This document shows, one piece after another, positions 1 to 5,552 of a stretch of DNA of 7,960 nt. How positions within the stretch are numbered: the first letter of the stretch is position 1; each line of letters opens with the position of its first letter. Origin of the DNA: an uncultured delta proteobacterium (GTDB lineage: Bacteria > Desulfobacterota > WTBG01 > CAIYCZ01). The notes beneath the pieces were generated by a model, which saw only the letters and a program-made list of their open reading frames with translations, made no database searches and was not told the origin of the DNA. The DNA lies in the NCBI GenBank assembly GCA_903924805.1, contig CAIYCZ010000332.1:1-7960 (forward strand), written 5' to 3'. The translations under genes and the position numbers were made by a program.

Positions 1-1
1 C

Positions 2-892
2 GGCAGTTTTTACAATGTACAAACCAAAACCAGATTCAGGCAGCAGGGCGCATTAAAAGCGTTTGCCCCTGCCTATGCCATTCAGATTACCCCGCGTCTC
101 TCGGTCGGCATCACCTTAAATTTCTGGACCAATCATCTTGGCTATAATAACGGCTGGGACCAGGAGCGGAAAACTACCGGCACGGCATTTATCCATACCA
201 TGAGGGGTAACCTCATCAAGTACACGATGGAAGAGTTCTACAGGGAAAAGAATGAAAACTTTGAGGCATTTAATACGAACCTGGGGTTCCTCTGGCATGT
301 GAGCCGGATTGTTACCATAGGTGGCGTTTTGAAAACCCCCTATACTGCAGACGTTGACCGGAAGACCTATGCGGTATCGCAGACATTCCCTCCCGGCAGT
401 GGGCTCCCGCCCCCGGTTCCCTACCGGAAAAATGAAAATATTGATATACGGTTTCCCATGTCCTATGGGCTGGGAGTGGCGTTCCGGCTGTCTGATGCCT
501 TTACCGTTGATCTTGATGTGTACCGTACGGAGTGGTCAAAGTTTTATGCAAAATCAGGTAATGGCAAAAAAACCAATATTGCCGGCGACCCCTGGAAAGA
601 ATCTCATCCCCATGACACTACCCAGGTGCGGCTCGGCGGTGAATATTTGTTTATTACGGAAAAGACCCTCATCCCTGCACGCTTCGGCCTTTTTTACGAC
701 CCTGAGCCCGCAGCCGGGCATCCGAAGGATTATTACGGGGTAAGTGTTGGGACCGGGGTGATGCTGGGCAGGGTGGTGCTTGACTGCTGCTATATCTACC
801 GGTGGGCACGGGATGTTAAGGCTGAAATTCCTGATACCAAGAAAGATGATGCCCAGCATAATTTCCTCATGTCCATGATTATTCATTTTTAA
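2..892 (+). CDS. OmpP1/FadL-family outer-membrane beta-barrel protein, C-terminal part
   Basis: Partial gene: the reading frame is open from the left edge and ends at TAA 890-892, giving 296 visible residues. The N-terminus, signal peptide and hatch region lie outside the window. The visible protein alternates amphipathic strands and polar loops, for example RLSVGITLNFW, MSYGLGVAFRLSDAFTVDLDV, TQVRLGGEYLF and YGVSVGTGVMLGRVVLDCCY. It ends in FLMSMIIHF, with the terminal aromatic residue that BAM-assembled barrels use as an insertion signal. The pattern of a G-G-EY strand, then IPARFGLFYDPEP, then a late G-x-G strand is typical of the C-terminal half of OmpP1/FadL/TodX transporters, which move hydrophobic substrates such as long-chain fatty acids or aromatics across the outer membrane. 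The substrate cannot be read from this part. The next gene starts 10 bases downstream, which suggests an operon. Internal ATGs such as that at 200 are not real starts because the homologous frame continues upstream. Confidence 0.82.
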   Translation, partial: GSFYNVQTKTRFRQQGALKAFAPAYAIQITPRLSVGITLNFWTNHLGYNNGWDQERKTTGTAFIHTMRGNLIKYTMEEFYREKNENFEAFNTNLGFLWHVSRIVTIGGVLKTPYTADVDRKTYAVSQTFPPGSGLPPPVPYRKNENIDIRFPMSYGLGVAFRLSDAFTVDLDVYRTEWSKFYAKSGNGKKTNIAGDPWKESHPHDTTQVRLGGEYLFITEKTLIPARFGLFYDPEPAAGHPKDYYGVSVGTGVMLGRVVLDCCYIYRWARDVKAEIPDTKKDDAQHNFLMSMIIHF

Positions 893-902
893 GAAGTCTA
901 TT

Positions 903-3002
903 ATGAAGAAACGCACAAAGACTTTATATGCCGTGCTTGCTGCCCTGATCCTCTGTGCAGGCCTGGGAGGCGGGTGCAATACCCCGCCGGATAAAAAATA
1001 CCTGAAGGACGGGAAACAGTTCGGAGTTGTTAAGGGGCTGTTCAGGGAGCGATGGTGGAATTTTTATGAACGGGGTGTTTCCTATCTGCAGGGAGGCTTC
1101 TCCCAGGAGGCAATTGCTGACCTTAAAGAAGCGCTGAGCCAGCGGGACAGGGACCAGCGCAGGGCGCGGACCTACGGCATGCACTTTGTCGACTACTTCC
1201 CCCACCGCGAGCTGGGGGCAGCCTATTATCACAGTGGCAACTATGAGGAAGCCCTGAAAGAGCTTGAGCTGTCCCTTTCCATGGTTGAGTCGGGCAGGGC
1301 AAAATACTACATGAATGAAGTGCGCAGGGCTCTGCTCAAAACATCTCAGAAGGATAGCGCGCCGCCAAACATCAATCTCAGCGCCGGCGCAGGGGTTACC
1401 AACAGGTTCAAGCTAAAAGTAGAGGGAATAGTTGAAGACGATTCCTATGCCCATAAAATTGCAATAAATGATGATCCGCTGTTTATAGAGCTTGCTGAGA
1501 AAAAGCTCCCGTTCTCAAAGGAAATAAAACTGAACAAGGGAGTGAATGAAATAAAGATCAAAACAAGCGACCTGCTGGGCAAGGTTTCTGAAAAAACCGT
1601 AGAGGTCATTGGCGATTTTGAAGGGCCGCTGCTCAATATTGACAATGTGGTTGACGGGCAGGAGGTAACTGAAGACCGTGTTGTATTAAAGGGCACCGTT
1701 GCAGACGACTCGGGCATTACCACCCTTAAAATTAATGATACGGTCATTACCTATAAGAAAGAGCGGGAAGCAGCGTTTACCCAGACTCTCCATCTCACCC
1801 AGGGTGCAAACAAAATAACCCTTACGGCAACCGATGTTGCAGGGAACACCACCAGTGGAGAATTGCAGCTCCTCCGTGTCAGCCGGCTCTCCCGCGGGAA
1901 AATACTGTTTAAAGATTCTCCGCTACATCCTGCAGGGACCCGACAGCCGATCCGCCTTGCCCTGTATGGTGATGGCCTGCTTGACACCGGTGAGCACCGC
2001 CTGTTTGCTGCTGCAACGCCGGAACAGCCCGGCTCTGATTTCAAACTCACGCTGAAAGAGCTCGCCGATAAACAGACGGTCTTCTATGAAACCATGTATA
2101 TAGACGGCAGCGTGACCGGCGCAGATGATATCACCGCGGTGAAAATTAACGGCTCACCGCTCACGATTAGGCCCGGCAAGACCATCTATTTCAACCAGCT
2201 CATCGAGCTGAAGCAGGGGGACAACAAGCTCACCCTTGATGTCCAGGACAAAAAGGGGGCTACGGCAGCAAAAACCGTCACTATCACCTACCAGGCTCCT
2301 GCAGTGAAGCAGATAGGCTCACGGATGAGCGTTGCCATACTGCCGTTCGAGGTGAAAGGGGAGGCAAGCCCTGCCAGCAATACCATCTATGACAGCCTGG
2401 TCTCTGCATTTTTAAATCAGGAGCGTTTCAATATTGTAAGCCGTGGCGCTGAACTTGAAGCAGCCCTCAGGGAGCTTAAGCTCAGCAGCACAGACCTTGC
2501 GGATAAAACCAAGGCGCTGCAGGTGGGGAAGATGATTGCCGCAGAAAGCATCCTCATGGGCACCATCAATGAGACAAAGAACTCTATAGAAATCTATGCG
2601 CGCCTCATCAATACCGAGACGTCCGGCCTGATGGAAACCAGGGATGTCTATGGCGAGGACAAGGGCCTTGCCCAGGTTCAGTTTATTGTGAATGGGCTTG
2701 CCTTGAAGTTCAAGCACAGTTTCCCGCTCGTAGAAGGTATTGTCATAAAGGCAGCAGGCAAGGATATTTACGCTGACTTCGGCATTGCAAGCCGTATTAA
2801 AAAAGATATGAAGTTTATTATCTTCAGGGAGGGAGAAGTCATCGTCCACCCGGTCACCGGGAAAAAGCTGGGCAGCGAGACCAAAGAGCTTGGCCAGGCC
2901 CGGGTGATCAACATACTTGAGGATATGACCATAGGAAAACTGGTGGCAGAGGTTACCGAAGGACAGCAGATCCAGATCAAGGACCGGATTATAACCAAAT
3001 AA
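903..3002 (+). CDS. Multidomain lipoprotein: TPR, Ig-like repeats, CsgG-like and FlgT-C-like domains
   Basis: The 699-residue product starts MKKRTK followed by a hydrophobic segment and LGGGC, so lipidation at Cys25 is likely although the lipobox is glycine-rich. Residue +2 is Asn, not Asp, which favours the outer membrane. Residues about 52-145 form TPR-like helices (YERGVSYLQGGFSQEAIADL; ELGAAYYHSGNYEEALKELE). Residues about 157-236, 242-326 and 394-464 are Ig-like beta modules sharing patterns such as LKGTVADDSGITTLKIND, GANKITLTATD and GDNKLTLDVQD. Residues about 475-607 (MSVAILPFEV, then FNIVSRGAELEAALRE, then AESILMGTI) resemble CsgG/TolB-like lipoprotein domains. Residues about 610-697 (GIVIKAAGKDIYADFG, HPVTGKKLGSETKELG) resemble the FlgT C-terminal domain. 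It follows the FadL-like gene by 10 bases, and a weak AAGAAG lies 6 bases before the start. A role as periplasmic scaffold or export-linked outer-membrane lipoprotein is inference; the exact function is unknown. Confidence 0.85.
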   Translation: MKKRTKTLYAVLAALILCAGLGGGCNTPPDKKYLKDGKQFGVVKGLFRERWWNFYERGVSYLQGGFSQEAIADLKEALSQRDRDQRRARTYGMHFVDYFPHRELGAAYYHSGNYEEALKELELSLSMVESGRAKYYMNEVRRALLKTSQKDSAPPNINLSAGAGVTNRFKLKVEGIVEDDSYAHKIAINDDPLFIELAEKKLPFSKEIKLNKGVNEIKIKTSDLLGKVSEKTVEVIGDFEGPLLNIDNVVDGQEVTEDRVVLKGTVADDSGITTLKINDTVITYKKEREAAFTQTLHLTQGANKITLTATDVAGNTTSGELQLLRVSRLSRGKILFKDSPLHPAGTRQPIRLALYGDGLLDTGEHRLFAAATPEQPGSDFKLTLKELADKQTVFYETMYIDGSVTGADDITAVKINGSPLTIRPGKTIYFNQLIELKQGDNKLTLDVQDKKGATAAKTVTITYQAPAVKQIGSRMSVAILPFEVKGEASPASNTIYDSLVSAFLNQERFNIVSRGAELEAALRELKLSSTDLADKTKALQVGKMIAAESILMGTINETKNSIEIYARLINTETSGLMETRDVYGEDKGLAQVQFIVNGLALKFKHSFPLVEGIVIKAAGKDIYADFGIASRIKKDMKFIIFREGEVIVHPVTGKKLGSETKELGQARVINILEDMTIGKLVAEVTEGQQIQIKDRIITK

Positions 3003-3030
3003 CCATCAATTCAAAATACCGGTAGTAGCT

Positions 3031-3070
3031 AAAGCCCTTTTCTTCCTTACGTGGACAGAGAGGGGCTTTT
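3031..3070 (+). terminator. Intrinsic terminator after the barrel-lipoprotein operon
   Basis: Positions 3031-3043 (AAAGCCCTTTTCT) pair with 3057-3069 (AGAGAGGGGCTTT) as a 13-bp stem with two G-T wobbles and a 13-nt loop. The stem runs into TTTT at 3067-3070. It lies 28 bases after the lipoprotein stop. The T-tract is short and partly inside the stem. On the opposite strand the T-run is broken after three bases, so the + orientation is the more likely active one. Confidence 0.6.
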
Positions 3071-3076
3071 CTTGTA

Positions 3077-3204
3077 TGGCGCGGTGCAGATTGCCGCGTC
3101 GCCCCAATTCAATAAACCCGCGCCAGTATCCCTTACCGAAGGTTTTGCTGCAGGCACGGGCAACCCCTCCCAGAGCGTCAGGCGGTCTGCACGCTGCAGC
3201 AAAA
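3077..3204. other. Inverted-repeat-rich intergenic element, possible structured RNA or repeat
   Basis: Three nested or adjacent perfect pairings are visible: TGGCGCGG 3077-3084 with CCGCGCCA 3118-3125 (8 bp); CCTT 3131-3134 with AAGG 3139-3142 (4-nt loop); and TTTTGCTGCAG 3143-3153 with CTGCAGCAAAA 3194-3204 (11 bp). The small hairpin abuts the 11-bp stem directly, so they could stack coaxially. An alternative 7-bp hairpin (3078-3084 with 3094-3100, one wobble) competes with the first stem. Short frames stay open on both strands here but none has recognisable protein similarity, a convincing start or a ribosome-binding site. The strand is undetermined. It could be a leader of the MoaE-like gene, a small RNA, or a copy of a dispersed repeat. 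Confidence 0.4.
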
Positions 3205-3207
3205 ATA

Positions 3208-3236
3208 TTGCAACCCGGTACGGTATGGTATATCTT
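3208..3236 (+). promoter_or_regulatory. Weak sigma70-like promoter candidate for the MoaE-like/NMO pair
   Basis: TTGCAA (3208-3213) and TATCTT (3231-3236) are 17 bases apart. Each matches four of six consensus positions. It is placed sensibly between the upstream terminator and the MoaE-like start, but such weak matches occur often by chance. Confidence 0.2.
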
Positions 3237-3255
3237 GAGGGTACCAGCGTACCGG
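3215..3255. repeat. GGTAC inverted repeats upstream of the MoaE-like gene
   Basis: CCGGTAC (3215-3221) is repeated in inverse as GTACCGG (3249-3255). A second, smaller palindrome GGTAC-cagc-GTACC occupies 3240-3253. The left copy begins a short tandem of GGTAC, GGTAT, GGTAT at 3217-3231. These flank the candidate -10 element and end 28 bases before the MoaE-like start, a position suitable for an operator or a leader hairpin. No regulator can be named. Confidence 0.35.
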
Positions 3256-3283
3256 TGATGAACAGGCACATAAAGAAGCAGCC

Positions 3284-3646
3284 ATGGATATAACCAGAAC
3301 AATTGAAGAGATGAAAAAAGAGCCGGGCTTTGCAGAGCAGGTGGGAATGATTCTTGTGCATAATGGTATTGTGCGCGCCTGGTCAAGAAAAGACAGAAGC
3401 GCGGTGGCAACCATCGATGTTTCGGCAAACAATGATAAAATCAGAGCGCTTGCAGATGAGTACTCAAAAAAACCTGGAATCTACAAAATAATCATCGAGG
3501 CCCAATCAGGCAGATTGAAACCCGGGGAGGACCTGCTCTTTATCGTGGTGGCAGGAGACATCAGGGAAAACGTAAAGCCGGTTTTGTCTGAACTCCTTGA
3601 CCGGGTGAAATCCGAGGCGGTTTACAAAACAGAATATCCTGCGTGA
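3284..3646 (+). CDS. Divergent MoaE-like protein (molybdopterin synthase catalytic subunit family)
   Basis: The 120-residue product resembles a short MoaE subfamily. MoaE joins thiocarboxylated MoaD to insert the dithiolene sulfurs into precursor Z, making molybdopterin in the cytoplasm. Visible matches: HNGIVR (26-31), where Arg31 falls at the place of the FxGxVR arginine; SGRLKPGEDLLFIVVAGDIR (75-94), corresponding to G-x-L-x-x-G-E followed by a conserved Arg; and the C-terminal LLDRVKSEAVYKTE (104-117), with Lys109 and Lys115 near the two catalytic lysines of classical MoaE. Unlike classical MoaE it lacks the HR of the HRxGxL motif (AQSG here) and is about 30 residues shorter than E. coli MoaE. 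The ATG at 3284 is preceded by AAAGAAG about 6 bases upstream. Its stop overlaps the next gene start by one base. No moaA, moaC, moaD or mog gene is in the window, so a Moco role is likely by family but unproven. Confidence 0.7.
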   Translation: MDITRTIEEMKKEPGFAEQVGMILVHNGIVRAWSRKDRSAVATIDVSANNDKIRALADEYSKKPGIYKIIIEAQSGRLKPGEDLLFIVVAGDIRENVKPVLSELLDRVKSEAVYKTEYPA

Positions 3647-4596
3647 TGAACATAACAAACGACATAACCAGGCTGTTCACCATCACCTACCCGGTGATGC
3701 AGGCTGGCATGGTCTGGGCTGCCGGGTGGCGGCTTGCTTCTGCGGTTGCAAACTGCGGCGGCCTGGGGCTCATTGGCTCAGGCTCAATGAAGCCGGAGCT
3801 GCTGAGAGAGCACATCCGGAAATGCCGTGCGGCAACCGATAAATCCTTCGGCGTCAACATTCCCCTGCTCAGGGAAGATGCCCAGGATCTGGTGCGCGTG
3901 ACCATGGAAGAACAGGTTAAAATCGTTTTTTCATCTGCCGGAAGTCCTGAAAAATTTATTGATACATTAAAGAAGCACGGCTGCACAGCAGTGCATGTGG
4001 TTTCTTCGGTCAGACAGGCAGAGAAAGCAGAGCGTGCCGGCTGTGATGCCCTGGTTGGTGAAGGGGTTGAGGCAGGGGGGCACAACGGAAGCGATGAGAT
4101 CACTACCCTGTGCCTGATCCCGCAGCTTGCAGATGCCGTACGTATTCCGGTCATCGCTGCCGGCGGCATAGCTGACGGCCGGCAGATTGCCGCAGCACTG
4201 TGCCTTGGCGCCCGGGGCGTGCAGATAGGCACACGGTTTGCGGCAACGGTGGAATCCTCTGCACATGAATGCTATAAGCAGATGGTGGTCAGCGCTCAAG
4301 ACCGCGGGACCATTCTTGCCTTCAGAAAAATCGGGCTGGTGCGGATGATGAAAAACGATTTTGCTGGGCGCGCGCTCAAAGCCGAGGCAGAAGGCTGGGA
4401 TGAAGACCGACTGCAGGAGCTGCTGGGCAGAAAACGGGAACGGGCAGGAATCTTCGAAGGCGATGAGACAGAAGGTGAAATGGAAGCAGGCCAGAGCTCA
4501 GGGCTGGTGAGAGAGATACTCACCGTGGAGGATGTTTTTAAAAAGCTTATTGCTGAATATAATGCCAGTATTTCTTTTATGACAGGAGATGGTTAA
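3646..4596 (+). CDS. Nitronate monooxygenase / enoyl-ACP reductase II (FabK)-like flavoenzyme
   Basis: The product (316 residues from ATG 3646; a GTG directly before it at 3643 would add one) is a TIM-barrel FMN enzyme of the NMO/2-nitropropane dioxygenase/FabK superfamily. Counting from the GTG: PVMQAGM (17-23) is the first phosphate/flavin strand; NCGGLGLIGSGSM (37-49) and FGVNIPL (69-75) follow; VGEGVEAGGHNG (138-149) carries His147 at the place of the catalytic histidine of FabK and NMO; IPVIAAGGIADGRQIAAAL (168-186) and GARGVQIGTRF (189-199) are the FMN-phosphate-binding strands. The C-terminal SSGLVREILTVEDVFKKLI is also typical. The TGATG junction with the MoaE-like gene implies translational coupling. 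NMOs oxidise alkyl nitronates with O2, while FabK reduces enoyl-ACP with NAD(P)H; these cannot be separated reliably from the sequence. No other fab gene is nearby, so I favour NMO-like or an undefined reductase. Confidence 0.85.
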   Translation: MNITNDITRLFTITYPVMQAGMVWAAGWRLASAVANCGGLGLIGSGSMKPELLREHIRKCRAATDKSFGVNIPLLREDAQDLVRVTMEEQVKIVFSSAGSPEKFIDTLKKHGCTAVHVVSSVRQAEKAERAGCDALVGEGVEAGGHNGSDEITTLCLIPQLADAVRIPVIAAGGIADGRQIAAALCLGARGVQIGTRFAATVESSAHECYKQMVVSAQDRGTILAFRKIGLVRMMKNDFAGRALKAEAEGWDEDRLQELLGRKRERAGIFEGDETEGEMEAGQSSGLVREILTVEDVFKKLIAEYNASISFMTGDG

Positions 4597-4602
4597 TCAC
4601 CC

Positions 4603-4679
4603 TGCATAAATCCCTTTTTTACTAAAGTGGGAAATTATAGTCCTCCCTTTATAAAGGGGGGTCAGGAGGGATTTATACA
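4603..4679. repeat. 77-bp MITE-like palindromic repeat
   Basis: The ends are near-perfect terminal inverted repeats: TGCATAAATCCC (4603-4614) and, inverted, 4668-4679 (11 of 12 match). Inside lies a second palindrome, CCTCCCTTTATAAAGGGGGG at 4642-4661, perfect except for one T-G pair. The left half contains a degenerate copy, CCCTTTTTTACTAAAGTGGG (4612-4631). Short C-run/G-run palindromes of this kind are commonly dispersed in intergenic regions of anaerobic Proteobacteria-like genomes. No T-tract follows, so it is a poor intrinsic terminator. Confidence 0.6.
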
Positions 4680-4734
4680 TCAGGGCAGTCAGAGGGAATT
4701 TTCAAAAATATTTTACAGACTCATACAAAAAATG

Positions 4735-4741
4735 AAGGAGG
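4735..4741 (+). promoter_or_regulatory. Strong Shine-Dalgarno site fixing the YwqK-like start
   Basis: AAGGAGG lies 5 bases before ATG 4747. It decides the start in favour of 4747, because the upstream in-frame ATG at 4627 lies inside the palindromic repeat, has no such site, and would put 40 residues ahead of the signal peptide. Confidence 0.85.
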
Positions 4742-4746
4742 TACGT

Positions 4747-5256
4747 ATGAAAAAAATAAAAACGGTGCTACTTGCTTTGATGCTGCTTGTGGTAAGCAGC
4801 GCGGCTGTTCATTCCGGTGAATTAAAACGGGAATACTACCCGAACGGGACATTAAGATCAGAATGGTACGAAGAAAACGGAAAAACAGAGGGCATTAAAA
4901 AGTGGTACTACGGGGACGGCACATTAAGCAAAGAAGAAAATTACGTAGACGGCAAACAGGAAGGACGGGCGAGGGATTATACCCCGAAGGGTCAGTTGAG
5001 TTTTGAAGGCAACTTTAAAAATGGCAAAAAAGAAGGCGCAATTAAAACCTATTATGAAAACGGACAGGTATATCTGGAAGAAAACTATAAGGAAGGCAAG
5101 CTTGATGGAGCAGTAAAAAAATATTTCCCCAACGGCAGGCTGCAATATATAAATGAATACAGGAAAGGCAAGAAGATTACCACAAAAGCCTATGACAAAA
5201 AGGGCAAGCTGGTATTTAGCCAGGATTACAAAAATATTGAGTCATCAGAACAATAA
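4747..5256 (+). CDS. Exported YwqK-family (MORN-like repeat) protein
   Basis: The 169-residue product begins with a Sec signal peptide (MKKIK, a hydrophobic run LLALMLLVVSSAA, likely cleavage around Ser23-Gly24). The rest is six tandem units of about 23-24 residues with the pattern Y-x-x-G-x-L-x-x-E-x-x-Y-x-x-G-K-x-x-G: residues about 25-49, 50-73, 74-97, 98-121, 122-145 and 146-163. The third and fourth include YTPKGQLSFEGNFKNGKKEG and YYENGQVYLEENYKEGKLDG. These are the repeats of YwqK/MORN_2 proteins. Some databases label the family antitoxin, but the signal peptide and absence of a toxin neighbour argue for a secreted or periplasmic repeat scaffold of unknown function. The repeats are lysine- and glutamate-rich and more AT-rich than the flanking genes. 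It sits alone, 150 bases after the NMO gene and 296 before uvrB. Confidence 0.8.
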   Translation: MKKIKTVLLALMLLVVSSAAVHSGELKREYYPNGTLRSEWYEENGKTEGIKKWYYGDGTLSKEENYVDGKQEGRARDYTPKGQLSFEGNFKNGKKEGAIKTYYENGQVYLEENYKEGKLDGAVKKYFPNGRLQYINEYRKGKKITTKAYDKKGKLVFSQDYKNIESSEQ

Positions 5257-5552
5257 TAAGAAGCCAATGGGCAACAGACCGTGTCGGTTTTTGAGCCGGT
5301 GACTGTGTGTTACCTTTTTGCTGCTGTGCTGCAGCTGTGGAAATCGCCCTCATGCTGTTCCCGCGGAATACCGTAGGATGTATTGAACTTACCCTAAAGC
5401 AATAGACACCATAAGAGTTAGCTAACCCTCCTTTTTTATGCTAAACGATTATTTCGTTTTCATCTTACTATTTATCAGATAAAGTCATAACTCTTTTCAG
5501 AGCTCCTTTACACGTTAACCTGTGCACCTTTAACCTTTTGTCGTAGCAACCC
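5257..5552. other. Gene-free gap before uvrB with small inverted repeats
   Basis: No coding frame here is credible. It contains a hairpin GCTGC/GCAGC (5320-5324, 5331-5335), the palindrome GTTAGCTAAC (5417-5426) followed shortly by six T (5432-5437), AAACGA/TCGTTT (5443-5448, 5454-5459) followed by one more T, the near-palindrome TTTATCAGATAAA (5471-5483), and the long-range pair AAGAGTTA/TAACTCTT (5413-5420, 5488-5495). The last pair encloses the three before it. This AT-rich part may hold the uvrB promoter or a terminator for the repeat-protein gene. I could not identify convincing -35/-10 boxes or a LexA-type operator. Confidence 0.4.

Noticed and set aside
554..979. Minus-strand open frames opposite the barrel and lipoprotein genes (also 2412-2849, 3687-4232, 6723-7292)
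   Set aside because: All lie antisense to well-supported genes and show no domain or start signal of their own.
3077..3283. Molybdenum cofactor riboswitch before the MoaE-like gene
   Set aside because: Position is suggestive, but I could not match the conserved core of the Moco RNA motif, so only an unassigned structured element is reported.
3051..3293. 80-residue + strand open frame upstream of the MoaE-like gene
   Set aside because: It starts inside the terminator hairpin, lacks a Shine-Dalgarno site, overlaps the MoaE-like start out of frame and has no known domain.
3006..3428. Long minus-strand open frame of 140 residues (with a second at 3047-3361) opposite the gap and MoaE-like start
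   Set aside because: It overlaps the terminator, the inverted repeats and the real MoaE-like gene, has no ribosome-binding site, and shows no recognisable domain. Openness on several frames is explained by GC-rich, repeat-structured DNA.
4642..4661. Intrinsic terminator of the NMO gene
   Set aside because: The palindrome is followed by GTCAGG and not a T-tract, and it has almost no loop; it is better explained as part of the dispersed palindromic repeat.
4627..4746. Upstream in-frame start for the YwqK-like gene
   Set aside because: It lies in the palindromic repeat and would bury the signal peptide, whereas AAGGAGG sits exactly 5 bases before ATG 4747.
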